The notes under the pieces were generated by a model, which was not told the origin of the DNA, did not search any database, and saw only the letters and a program-made list of their open reading frames with translations. A program made the position numbers and the translations under genes. Positions 1 to 11,296 of a DNA stretch of 64,000 nucleotides are shown here, piece after piece (position 1 is the stretch's first letter; each line of letters opens with the position of its first letter). The DNA comes from Phymatolithon calcareum (taxonomy: Eukaryota; Rhodophyta; Florideophyceae; Hapalidiales), in contig OZ345380.1 in assembly GCA_977006965.1 (NCBI GenBank), forward strand, positions 62,001 to 126,000. Reading direction: 5' to 3'.

Positions 1-2606
1 TTTTATGAAGATTGGAAATCTTTCGATCGATAGTTCAACCAGGGGAACATTCCCCTGGTTCAACGGACTGCAAAAAACAAGGAGGCTCAGTGGGTTGAAC
101 CGCAGAGGCGTCCATCAGGCCGTTCATCGAATTCTTGTTCTGCGTTCTTTAAGCCATCGCAGAAGATTCTCTGGTGCTATTACGAGGTGCCTCCTCCCGC
201 AGCTCGCGAAGGAGTCCTGTGTCCGAAGCATGTGCCTGCATCTCGGGACTGGGCAATGTGTACACGAGAACTAAAGAGTACGAAAGAAGGACGAGCAGGA
301 CAAGGAAATAGCCTTTAAGACAAATCTCCTTGTTAGAAAACTAGAAACGTCGAACTCAGTCGGTGACCCCTCCGGAGTGTCCGGGTGACAAAGCTTCCTA
401 AAGCAAAAGACCAGGAATCAGTCTCACGCAACTTCGAAGAAGTACCCCTGTACGCCAATTACGACCTGGGAAAATTTCGAGGGCGCGATGGGAAGGCGTC
501 ATTTACAAGAATTTCGCCCAACACTACGGTACTAATTTTACGTGGTATACCATCGAGCTGTCGTCAGATTAAATCCGACCCTAGCTGAGCTCCAAGAGGC
601 TCTGACACATAACAGGAAGACTCTTCCTTGACCAAGCTCGAGAGCACTCCAACGTTCTTCTTTGCGGCAGAGACGAGAACTGGTACTTGCTTATGCATAT
701 CCTCCAAATGAGCAGCGCTGCATGGCAAACCAAATGTTGCTACTGCGCATCAAGTCGACCTCGGAATGATTCTCCTATATCACGGACAATGATAGGATAG
801 CATGGTGGAAACTTAGGCCACCGAAAAGAAGCTCGTCTGGTCATCGGGGAAAAGTTGGTGCAAGTTTTTTCACAAGGTCGTTCCCACTCATTACCGCCGT
901 CCTTCGCAGTCTCTCACTCGCAACTTTCGGTACTGCTGTTATATTGATCTACGGCTCGGCGTCAGCAGATGCGCTCTCATGATCAGCGGATCGAAACAAG
1001 ACGATTCGGTGGTACCCAGAAGTGTGGCGCGATGGCAATGTATGTCAGACCACAAGCGTCCACAGGGACGCTCTTGCCTTGCCGTCGTGCGAGCAAAGTG
1101 TACCTCCCGCCATTCACAATGAGCTAGTATGACCAGCAATCTCTTCGTCGTGTGTACGCCACCTTGCGCACGTAGTGGAGAAGTTGTTCGGCCAAGCACA
1201 AGAGCCGAAGAGTTATGAAAACGAGCTGCTGCGGCTGTATGACTGGGATGACTGTGTACACCAATATCTTTTGGTACAAGGGGGGGGAATAAGCGCGCTG
1301 TTGTTCATGTGGAATATCCTTCTAAACATGTTGCAGTGTCCACATGAGCACCTTGCACAGAGTGACAACAAGACAGGATTTGCAAAAGTGTGGGCATCTC
1401 AAGTGGCTTCCATTGGTCTTGTCAATTACATAACATGTTTTCTCCAGACGGTTGCAAGACAATAAGTGAAACAGGAAACTGGTTTTTATTCTGGAGATTT
1501 TGTTCTTTCCTTATTTGTTGCAGGGTATCTAAGCTATGCACAGTGTACGCTATGCAACATCTAGGGTCCTCTAAGATGTTTCAGGACTGGATTCATTCCG
1601 GGTGCTCGCGTAACTGCTTCCTGCGAGTGCTGTGGCACACCTCTACACGGCGACATCCGTGTGCCCTTCGCGGAACGTAATTCAATTCTTGCTCGTGACA
1701 GGACTCGAACCGGCAACCTCAACATTACAGATTTTGTTCCACAATTAGTTTAGTCCGTGTTAACGAATATCGCATCTCGATTGTTCTTCGAGAGCAGTTG
1801 GTTCGATGGGAATTCTACTTTCGAAAAGTGAGCACAAATTTTATCTCTAGGCCGGCCTTTTCTGGCTGTACATAGACGCCTGTTTGTTCAGGCGGCGGAA
1901 AGTGTCTGCACGTTGATTATCAGGGAAACGTTTGTCGAGTTTTCTTCCCTGAAATTGTTCATGAGAGAAAAACCAATGCCGCTATTCTGTACGGTTTAGG
2001 AAAGAGAAGAACTGATCCAATGCACATTTCAAACGCTACTGAGGGCTCTATAATAAGTACAACTTATTCAATAACAAAAGTACCGAGCGGGAGAGGCGAC
2101 ACAAGAACACATGTGTGACCCCAAGATGAATGAAAGCAAAACAATGGACACCAAGGCTTCACTAAAAATGACAAAGTACTGTTAAGCACAGTAGTGGCAT
2201 GAAAAGTGAGAAATGGCAAACCCGGGACCCCCGCTTGTTCGGCTTTGTTTGAGTTCGTCGAACACGTCGCTGATGCCGCGAGCAGTCCATGGTGCGTGCT
2301 GCATTGTTTCTCTTCGATTTTTTGTTTTCCTGTTTTTCAGTTAAAATATTGCTTTCATACTTGCGTGTTTCCCCATATCATCGACCTTCAACACATCCCC
2401 CCGCCTGTAGGCGGAAAACAGCTGTTCCTACACGCGCGGCACGTCCAATTCCGTACACTGGCTTGTTGCCGAACCATCCCGGCATCATATGATGCCAGCC
2501 TTCTCCCCACTCAACGCCCTATAACCGCCTTAACATGCCCCCACCGCCGCGCCGATCCACTGCTATGCCAGGCTCCGACTTCGTGCGTGTTAATTATTTC
2601 GCTTGA
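1..2606. other. No recognised gene; upstream region of the receptor-like gene
   Basis: I see no conserved protein here. Plus-strand frame 1 stays open from 34 to a TAA at 316-318, but it has no ATG and no motif I recognise. Other short frames look random. A 14-base palindrome (CCGCCTGTAGGCGG, 2401-2414) lies about 190 bases before the start codon at 2607 and could be a promoter element of that gene; this is a guess from position only. Confidence 0.4.
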
Positions 2607-4606
2607 ATGACTTTCTCGTTGCGCCGTTGGCATCGCTTATTGCCGCTCGTGGCCACCCTCGCGCTCGTCTTCCTCCCCTTCTCCGCGCTTTCGTCCACAC
2701 CGCCGCACAATGAACAGCCTGTGCAACACGACTTCCGCAGCCTCGCGCGCGTTGCTGCCGACGGTGTGGCTTCCTTCCAGGTGTCCACCGGCAAACCCGG
2801 TCTTCGCGGCTGGAACAATACCGGATGCATGGCTCGCTTTGAAACGCACCGCCACGAATTTGAGGAGAAATGTACAGACAACGTATGTTACTTGTTTTTG
2901 CAGGAGGCACCCTACATCATCCTTGACCCCACAATGACCTCGGTCGAGGAACAAATTCTCTTCCCGTGCGGCAAACCACCGGAAAGATTTCGACGTCTTC
3001 GTGGCGCCGCATTCAAAATCATGGAGAGTACTCCGGCGCGTAATGCTACTTGTGCATTCGCAGGTCCGTCCTGTTCTTTCAACCACCTCGTGCAGTTTGT
3101 CAGGTTTCAGGGTTTGAATAAGACTAAGTTTCAATTCGCTATTACGGGCCTCCTTCTGGAGTTCCCGGATCGTCTTGACGCACACATTATACCCGGTATC
3201 TCGCTACTGCAGGAGGAGATGGTAATCATTGGTGAACGAAGCGCGGCAAACGAAGACTTGTTTCCGGTCAAACGTCTTGTTCGTCCGTTTCAGGACAACG
3301 CATGGGGCCTTTTTACCGCCCTCACTATCCTCTTCGTCCTCTACGCCGTCGCCATGGCCGCTGTCTTCGGTCCGCGCCCAGTCTCATTGCATGGCCTCGT
3401 GCACTTCTACATCGGCGATTACTCTGAGGCCGACATCGCCGCGAACACCGCCGCACCGCAGACCCTGGATGAGGTTGAGCCAGGTGTCAGCACCGTTTTC
3501 GCAGGCGCGTTAACAAGGCTCGCATCACTTGGGCGGCCGGAGGTAGCGCAGGAATTGGATTCTTCAGACGATACTGATCCTATTGGCGACCTGGAGGAAG
3601 CTGATGAGCAATTGCACGAAGCGTATGTGTCCCGCGTCGTCAGTAGGCTGGCCAACTATCGCGTGGCACGGCGATTATTGCAGGTCGCGTTAAGTGCCAC
3701 CGTGATTGTGTTCATGATCTTCTATGAGATTGCCGTCGTTAATGTTTTGTTTATCGAGCGCTCCAAGCCAAGTGAAAAGTCTGTCGACAAGCTCTCCGAC
3801 AAACGGCTAGAAAGTTATTCAGTGCAAATGAATGCTGCTACTGAAACGGTGTTTCGCGACGCCGTTGATCCCAAAGGCAAAAGGCCCTGGTATCACAACG
3901 AGACAGCATATCCATGGGGAAGATGCGTCACGGAAAGGGAATGTTTCAAATGGCTCGTAGACCCCAAACACCCTGTCAAACTGTTTGTCGGATTTAAGGT
4001 ACGCATCCTACTTTTTTGTGCCATTCGTACATTCTCTCGTCTCACTGCGTGTGGTGTTCTGACACAGCTTCTCTCTTTCCGCTTTTGCAGACCATCGGAA
4101 CGTACGAGTTGGTTGCTCGTAATGCATGTAAGAATTTTACAATTTTCAATCCTGAGAAGAGTCTTTACACCTTTGGTGCCGGATGGCTGTATGGAAGCAC
4201 AGTTCCAGAAAGCTACCGCCACAGCATGGATAGGGCAATCCTTAATCTTCAGATAAGCGAGACTATCCACGAAATCATTCAGGGCAGTATTGGAAAATTG
4301 GACAGCGCCAAATGCAACCCCAAGATTAATGACATCGGAGTGGGCATTATCGGCGTTTCATTATTTTTCTTCGTGGCCCCGTTCTTGGGGATGTCCCTTC
4401 TTCTTGTACTGTGGCAGTGTTTCAAGAGATCACGTGCCGATATGGCCATTGGGAGTGCTCGTGGGCGAGGTGCAAGACCTTTTGCTGAAGGAGGGCGAAT
4501 GTCGCAGAAGGACATTGACCTGCACTGCAAACTACAAAGTCGACGGAGAATTCGAGCCATGCCTCGGCCGCGGGGTAGAGGACGAAGAAGAAGATTGCGT
4601 GTCTAG
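2607..4606 (+). CDS. Ionotropic glutamate receptor-like membrane protein (two exons)
   Basis: Exons are 2607-3998 and 4091-4606. The 92-base intron starts GTACGC, ends TTTTGCAG and lies between codons, giving 635 residues. The ATG opens a signal peptide (hydrophobic residues about 10-29). The order of parts follows ionotropic glutamate receptors: S1 lobe with QEAPYIILD at 99-107 and a conserved-looking Arg in FPDRL (R189); RPFQDNAW (226-233) leading into M1 (about 233-254); an M3-like helix (about 355-383) ending LFIERSKP then a KSVDKL stretch like the family's post-M3 segment; S2 lobe; a probable S2 disulfide pair C477/C539; and M4 (about 546-573). The C-terminal tail is Arg-rich. Oddities: the SYTANLAAF gate motif is absent, and M1 to M3 is about 100 residues with an acidic stretch near 317-338 and no clear pore loop. 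It may be a non-channel relative or a channel with a changed pore. Family call fairly sure; function not. Confidence 0.72.
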
Positions 4607-5777
4607 TGGGGTTAATTTTGTTAAACGAAACGCTTGGTGTGTTTCACCGTGTCGAGTTCAGATTATGTGATAAGTCGAATAACAGGGTACTGCTTCTGCC
4701 GAACAGAAAACTTGCACCGTTAAAACTCAGCCAAGGTTGACTCTCAGATAGTTTATCCAAAAGAGTGCCATGCAGCATACAAGACAAGTCCGCACTCACC
4801 AACCAGGAAATCTACCTGCAGTAGGATGCCTAAATAATGATGAGCAACAGCCCGTGCCGCGACCGGTTCTAACCGACGAGAAAGCATGTCCCCGATGTCG
4901 TGGAAACAATTGCGCAACAAGGTCCAATTCTTCCTCATTGCTCAGAAACGTATGTGACTCTCAAGGTTTGCTCTCGGTGCGACACATCCACGGTATCGAT
5001 TAAGTGGCAAACAAATTGAGGCAGAGGGACGAAACCACCGGCATAATTTAGACTCATAGGGTCAACTACTACTTTTGAACACCTGTTGCATGGTGGTTGA
5101 ACATAGCAGATGCGGTCGAGGGAAGATTCCGGGCTCGAAACGCGGGAGTACATATTTGCGCGGGGGAGCTCGTCGCAGTTTTTCTCTCAGTTTCTCCACG
5201 TCTCGTGGAAGTTGCCGGGAAACGCCGTTTTCCTAGCACAAGGGGTGCGAGTTAATTAGACAGCATCAGCTGCAAAAAGGAGAGGAAGTCCATCTGTAAA
5301 AAAAAGATTCCAACGTTCTCCGTGTCCCCGTCGAAACTCAAGTCATCATCATTTTTGTGTCATGTGGAATCGCTGAACGAATGAAGGGCAGAGAAGAAGA
5401 GAGATTTCAAATAGCTGGAAGGAGAAACTCCAAGTACGAGAGAATTAAATCTAATACATATTTGTCAGTCTAGACGATTGGGGAGCACAGAAATTAGTTA
5501 GAACAGTTACTTTTATATCCTGTGAGCACACGGTTGCCGTGAGATTACAGAGGCTTATTTTCGTACCTTTTTATCCTTTTTGGAAGTCTGAAAATTATCT
5601 GTGCTCGCTTCCTAACTGGTACCGATAATGGATCAGGCTTCTCCACAACAAGCAGTATCGCTTAACTGAACAACAGGTTCGACTCTGCGATTCCTCTTCA
5701 CCGGTGTCATTTATTCGCATCCTAATGCCTACAATGACCACCTGATTCCGACGTTGCGAAATAAGTTGGAACGGTTG
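4607..5777. other. Intergenic, nothing recognised
   Basis: This is the convergent gap between the 3' ends of the receptor-like gene (plus) and the hydrolase gene (minus). No coding frame longer than about 80 codons and no repeat related to the later part of the window were seen. Confidence 0.4.
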
Positions 5778-6904
5778 CTAGATCTTGACAGAAGCAGAGA
5801 AATCAAAGAAAGGACCGTGCGGAATGATATATCCAAGGCCAGGGAATAGTTCGTGGAATGCCATGACAAGATCCTTCTTGGCAGCCAAGGAATCGAGCAT
5901 CTTGAGACGCGTCTGCACAGTGGCCGTGCGATTTGTGTCACTAAAAAAGTTCCATTCTGGATGTTGAACAGTCGTGGTCTTCGCAAGAAAAAATGATGCT
6001 AAGTTAGTTTCAGTTGGCTTTGGACTCCTGGACGCCACGAGAATGGGGAAGAACTAGGAACACGTACCCTCCCAGCAATAGCATCACCTGTAATAAACAT
6101 TGATTTTCCATCGCTCTCCACTCGAAAAGACATGTGCCCTGGCGTGTGCCCGCGAGTGGGAACAACATGAACACCATCGAATAAAGTTTGGTTGTCGTCG
6201 ACTAGAACGACCTTTCCATCATACAATTTCAAGGTGGCCGTGAAGAGGGAAGCGGTACTGTCTGCAGTGTGGCAAAAAGCGACGGCCCGTTAGAAATCAA
6301 ACTTGAACAACAGTGTGCTGTAGTTCCACCGGAGAAGCCAAGGCCATACGTACGTACTGATAAATTCTAGCTGAAGGTCAGGTGTGACTTTCGCCAACTC
6401 GAGGGGATCGCCAGTCCAGTACTCGAATTCCTTTCTGTGAACATACACTGATGCGTTAGGGAAGGCAGCGCTGCCGTCCGCACTCGTCAAACCGCCAATG
6501 TGGTCGACGTGAGCGTGGGTAAGCAGGACACCGGTTATGGATTCTGGGGCTATTCCGACTTCCTTCATGCCCTGAATTGTCTTTCCAGGAGTCTCCCTAT
6601 TCCCAAAGCCGGCGTCGAACAGCAATCGCGTGCTGTCGCGAACGAGAACCATGGTGTTCAAAGAAGCAGAGACAGTCTCCTCGCCCGGGTTGTAGAAGCG
6701 CCACGAACGTAGGACAGCGGACTCGTCGACAGACACGAATGGGTTGGTCGAGTAAGGAAAGAAGCCATCTTGGATGATAGTCGCATTGAAGTCGCCAAAC
6801 TGAAAGCTGTAAATGCCGGTGCTTTCAGAGCATGACTGTGCGCATGCTGCCGTTGCGAGTGTCACGAGGAATGTGGTCACCAGAAGAAGTATAGAACGAG
6901 CCAT
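5778..6904 (-). CDS. Secreted metallo-beta-lactamase-fold hydrolase (three exons)
   Basis: Reading on the minus strand the exons are 6904-6358, 6261-6068 and 5978-5778, giving 313 residues. Introns are 96 and 89 bases, start GTACGT and GTACGTG, and end CTGCAG and GCGAAG. The start chosen is the first ATG in frame; it opens a clean signal peptide (MARSILLLVTTFLVTLATAA). Metal-binding motifs are in place: THAHVDH (H130, H132, D134, H135), RGHTPGH (H221), ITGDA (D242) and a late His in the AFHELFPGLG stretch (H289). The GHTPGH plus terminal FPGLG pattern matches bacterial-type single-domain hydrolases of this fold, which include lactonases and other esterases. The substrate cannot be read from the sequence. 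A structured inverted repeat lies about 106-153 bases upstream of the ATG. Confidence 0.85.
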
Positions 6905-7009
6905 CTGGGCTGGGGATAGATGCGCCTTTGTCCTCAATTTCGGTTTCGCTTGCGTGTTCCGAAGAGGGGTTGGCCTAAACCATGAGGACGCGTCCTCGGC
7001 ATGATCCAA

Positions 7010-7057
7010 AATGGTACGGGTAGTACTCCGCGCCAGATTAATCTGACCCGTACCATT
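7010..7057. promoter_or_regulatory. Nested inverted repeat upstream of the hydrolase gene
   Basis: AATGGTACGGGT (7010-7021) is repeated in perfect inverted form as ACCCGTACCATT (7046-7057). The 24-base gap holds a second, perfect 12-base palindrome CAGATTAATCTG (7034-7045) next to the right arm. It sits 106-153 bases before the hydrolase ATG, so dimeric regulator sites are plausible. No transcript data support this. Confidence 0.35.
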
Positions 7058-8795
7058 ATTCTGCGCGATGCTGTACTGTACTGTACGTCAGCAGTGCAAC
7101 GGGCTGGATTTTCATTGGATGTGCATTGGACTACAAAAGTCTAGCCAGCAAGTTTATTATAGCCAATAACAAATCACAATGTGGAGGGGTCGTACATATG
7201 TGCGCTACATAAGAAAGCCGATGCAGGGATCCTCAGATCGAGTTTCTCCACGGGAAGGTCTTGAAATTGTTGAATTTCTTGCAACCTCCTCTCGCCGTAA
7301 ATCTCGAGATTCATCAGTTTGTCAAAGAGCCGTTGACACTTGGCGTGCAAACTCTGTGAAACCTCGATCGATGACTCCTTTGTTCAACCTTGTTTGCTCT
7401 TCAAAGAAGAGTGGTGCCCCGACTGCCAGAGCTCCTCCCATTGGGATACTGACTTTTCTTCGCCGGCAAACTCTAGCCGAACACTCCAACTATGTTTCTC
7501 CCTCCTGCTAAATTCCGTTCTTCACCGCCACAAGATCTATTGGCCTGAGATGAATTCGAGACTTTCCGCGGGCATGAGATGAATGATAAGCTATGTGGCG
7601 TCATCCTTTTAGTGCATGCTTACGTCTTCACGGTAGGCTTCCGTAGTTCTGTCCGTAGATCGTTTTATGGTACATAACACAATGTAGCCCACGCAAGGTT
7701 GCAGGGGCATTGACGATCGACTACCAACGATCGACTACCGATCAACAATGAAGTAAATCAACAGATTCTTCCCAGTCCTTCCCAACACCTGAACCACGCT
7801 CACCTGACCAGCGCCAAGGCGGCCACTGGAATCAAGGCTTCATAGAAGCAAGGAAAAAATAGAGAGCGAAAACATCGCATTGACAGAAAAAAGATTAGTC
7901 GCTGTCTCCTATCTATCCCTTACGGTCTTCTGGAATTGACCCGCAACTTGCCGATGACAGCAGAGTTATAGCTACAGTGTGCAACACAGTTTTGTCTCTC
8001 AGCCTTGTTAACTCTCCCCCGTCCAATCTTTTCAATGGAGATTGTCGCTAGTTTTATAAAAAAGCTCCCGTAGTCTCGTCGAGTGAGATTATTGAGAATC
8101 GTATGGCCCGAAACCTAAATTTTTTAAAAATCTGTGTTTACTTCTCGTCCAAAAAATATGCGGCCCACAGGTACTCTTCTTTTGTAGTCTTGCACAGACA
8201 ATAACTTGGTGCACTCTCTTCATACTCTCTCTTATAAGGAAACTACACAGAATGTCACGAATTTGTTGTCTTTGCCCCTGCGCCTCTACGAGCCTCTAAA
8301 GCACCAGTTGATACCGCCATCCCCCTCATTCTCAAAAGTGTGGGAATTGATAAGGACGCTGGCTGAGGACGTTGGGTACGGTATGCTTGGCTCAGGAGAC
8401 TTGAACTCGTGGGTTGATTCAGCCCATTCATTAAAACATGTTGCTTTGATACTCATAGTTTGGATATTGACATTCGACCTTCTTTGATTACCGCTGTTTA
8501 GCGTGTTTGAGTTAGCCCAGATGGTTGTATGCTTCCTGAGAATTTTCCGGCTGATCAGGAAAGCGGGGAAGCGAGGCTCATGAAGAAGCAAATATGTGCT
8601 TCGGATAAGGGCGTGGCGCAAACTTCGGTGAGCTCTTGAAACAGCTCGATATGTTTCTCAATTGAAGTCTTGAGTACCAAATTCATCCGACGCTCGCGCG
8701 CGGTCGATCTCTTCAGCTTGGAGGTCGGCAATTGAGACAGATTTCTCGTTGGTGCACTCCAAGCGCAAAATCCACGCTGCTGCTTTGTTTTGCCT
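7058..8795. other. No recognised gene
   Basis: Only short frames without family motifs are seen. The longest plus-strand ones (7179-7511, 8206-8487) look compositionally random; the second ends in a hydrophobic run but nothing supports it as a gene. Confidence 0.35.
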
Positions 8796-8864
8796 CATGC
8801 TTCTTGAATTGGCCGAATGTCACAGGCAAGTTGCCTGTGACATTCTGCTAATTCAAGAAGCATG
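8796..8864. repeat. 69-base near-perfect hairpin
   Basis: Two 34-base arms pair around a single G at 8830. The arms match except for a 4-base internal mismatch (ggcc against tgct). The outer stem begins CATGCTTCTTGAATT and the inner stem reads GAATGTCACAGGCAA. The size and one internal bulge resemble a small-RNA precursor; a recent fold-back duplication would look the same. Confidence 0.75.
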
Positions 8865-10510
8865 ATTTCCGAAATGCTGGTGAGCGCTCCAGATTTTCGG
8901 GCATGGTAGATAAATCCGCGAACATTGGTTTTTGTCCGATGGTCGGCATTTCCCGAAAATACAAGAAGAGGTGGGATTTTGAAAGAACACGAAAGGTTGT
9001 CTTGTGTGAAAAGGCACAGAGGCTGCTCCCACCTGTTGATAACTATACCATTGAACGCGTTGCCGCCCGCTTTGGCATTGGCTTGCAGAGTCTCGATGAC
9101 CGAGTTTCTGGGTGGAGAGTGCAGCCTGAAGCTCCTGCACCTTATCCATGAGGGCTCTGAAGTCAGCTGCAGCCGGAGTGTTGAGCTGTGAGCCGCCGGA
9201 TCTATCGCTGCTGCGAAGCGTGGGTGGACCTTGATCAAATCCGGTGCTACCAATTGTAACCCTCTTTTGCTTACAGCGATGGTGCTGTGATCAAACTTGG
9301 CGAAAAACGATGACTGTGTCGCAAGTTGATAAAGTTGCTGCTTTGTTCCCTCTGCTGGAGAGGACTATCTTGCTTTACTAGTTTAACTACAGACAGTATG
9401 CCCGTAGTGGTGCACTGTCGGTGAAATAATTAGACTAGTGTCAGTCGTTGTCAATATTGGTTTAGTTGATGACCAACAGTGAACCGCCAGCGAATACTAC
9501 GTTTGTGCTCGAGTGCTGTCGCATTTATACCGTTCCGAATTTGGTCAACGGCTGTGGAGTTTGAAGTGTCGCTCGTTCAGAGCCAATCAAACTTTCTCTG
9601 CATTTCTTCAAACGGCCATGAGAACACGCAACTGTCTGCCAAACGGAGTCATGTAAGACGCGCTTTTTCTTGTCTTCTCGAGGATGTTATAGGTTGTCTT
9701 CGAAAGTGCGACAAGACCAGGTGTCGGTCCTGCTGCGAGAAGGCGAAATGTCCAGTGGTTATGGGCGGTACTGGGAACGCTCCCTTGTCAAGGATGGAGG
9801 AGCGCACGGTGACTATGACCGCCGGTCATTGAGCGGCGGGTACGGCAGCAGAGGCGGGAACGAAGACGCCGATGGGTATGTGGGTCAGCACACTGGAGGC
9901 TTTGGTGGTCCCGACAGTCGCAGTGTGTCAGCGCGGAGCGTGGCGATGCTGTCCGTGGGCCAGAGGCGAGTTGGGATGTGGTGGTCGGTCATGGTGGAAG
10001 ATGATGGGGACGCCGGTGTTGTTGGTTGCGAGGAACGGGGCGTTTGCGATGAAGATGGTGGTTGAGAATGGGGCGGTGACGAATGGGCGTCACTTCCAGA
10101 GCTGGTGCTCTCCTTGTAGATAGGTGCGGGCTTGGTAGGGTGCCGCTTGGGTCGCCCGGAGGCGTGTGTGGCAATCGTTTCCTTGTTGGTCAGTGATTAG
10201 GCGTATAGGCCCATAACCTGTTAGCACTGAAGGATGACTAGGGCTTTACTTAGATGAGAGCGGTAGTACTTATAGTGGGTTATCGATCATACATGTGGCT
10301 GGAGAGGGCAGACTAGGGCTGTCTACTGACTATCCAGCCCACTAGTGAGGATCTGATACAGTGTATTAGTTCGTGAAGGTGTAGGCATTGACAGCACGCG
10401 TGTCCTGAGTCCTGGACGTGGCGTATGCCATGAAGAGAGCCCGGAGCCCATGTACATTCCGGATTGGACAGAACACGAAAGGGAGGAGCAGATTTTCAAG
10501 AATTTCAAAA
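8865..10510. other. No recognised gene; Gly-rich stretch
   Basis: Plus-strand frames 9670-10065 and 9872-10123 stay open through GC-rich, G-biased DNA and read as Gly/Arg/Asp-rich protein. No domain, start context or splice signal supports them, so I do not call a gene. Confidence 0.3.
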
Positions 10511-10923
10511 AGCCAACTGTTGACAGAGGGGCCTTCTTGAGAATTCATCAAAATCGCGGCATAGACCCAGTCAAAAAAGTCCTCATTACCAGTCATTATT
10601 TCGGGGACTGGTTAGCAGGACGCGGCATAGGTTTTCAGTGGCTGAGTGTTGATTTGCAAACTTTCGCTTCAGATGTTTTTGCACACTTTTGAGCAAAAAC
10701 TTGGAACATCACGAAAAGTTTGGTTGAAAAGCAATTCCACGTCCGAAAACTAAAAATCGTTATGAGAAAAAATGTCCCATAGATGAGCACATCAGCCACG
10801 CCATACCTATGCCGCGTCCTCATTACCAGTGAAAATATTTCAGACTGGATTTGAGGACTTTTTCAGACTGGTAGTGCGGACGCAAAAATCGAATTCTCAA
10901 GAAGGTCCCTCTGACAGTAGGCT
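10511..10923. repeat. Long imperfect inverted repeat (fold-back element)
   Basis: Left-arm blocks recur inverted in the right arm in mirror order: the block with TTCTTGAGAATTC (about 10533-10546 against 10890-10903), a block reading AAAAAGTCCTCA, and GACGCGGCATAGGT (inverse at about 10805-10819). Arms are about 120-130 bases around a loop of about 170. This is the layout of a fold-back or MITE-like element. A target duplication is not obvious. Confidence 0.55.
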
Positions 10924-10936
10924 GTCAGATGACGCA

Positions 10937-11296
10937 ATGGGTCAAATGTTATTTGATTTTACTTCTACCGAGGAAGAGGTGCTTGGGCCTTCGAATATAG
11001 ACACTACTGTTGAAACTTACAAGGTAATTCCCAAGCACGTTGATATGGATGTGGATGCTTGCTCTCTTGTTGTTCATGGAGTGGAGGAGCAGGGCGAGGA
11101 CGGGATCAAGATGGTCCGCGAGTTTTTCAGTTCCGTTGTTGAGTTGCGGGGTATACCGGAGAAGAAAGGAGAGAACATTATTGTGGCGTTAAATAACAAA
11201 GAGGAAATGAACTTCTTCTTGTCGTTTATTCCTGATCTGAAGTTCAAGATTTGCGGTCATGATGTGCGCGTGGAGCCCCTGTGTTTTACACCTTAG
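10937..11296 (+). CDS. Hypothetical small protein, possible RRM-like fold
   Basis: A 119-residue acidic protein if started at the first ATG. The frame is open further upstream into the fold-back repeat, but only with non-ATG starts. The C-terminal two thirds alternate as beta-alpha-beta-beta-alpha-beta: SLVVHGV, a helix around GIKMVREFF, ENIIVALNN, a helix EEMNFFLSF and a last strand CGHDVRVEPL. That recalls an RNA-recognition motif, without canonical RNP1 aromatics. An AATAAA lies downstream at 11506-11511. It could also be the end of a longer spliced gene. Low certainty that it is a real gene. Confidence 0.3.
   Translation: MGQMLFDFTSTEEEVLGPSNIDTTVETYKVIPKHVDMDVDACSLVVHGVEEQGEDGIKMVREFFSSVVELRGIPEKKGENIIVALNNKEEMNFFLSFIPDLKFKICGHDVRVEPLCFTP

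Noticed and set aside
2883-2903. A 21-base stretch starting GTATGT and ending TTTTTGCAG inside the receptor-like gene
   Set aside because: It looks like splice borders but is too short for an intron, is a multiple of 3, and its codons (VCYLFLQ) fit the receptor S1 strand before EAPYIIL.
6905-7009. A longer N-terminus of the hydrolase starting at 7009
   Set aside because: The upstream start is TTG, not ATG, and it would bury a clean signal peptide that begins at the ATG 6904.
9670-10065. Gly-rich 131-codon frame as a gene
   Set aside because: G-biased DNA keeps several frames open here; there is no domain, splice signal or duplicate to support it.
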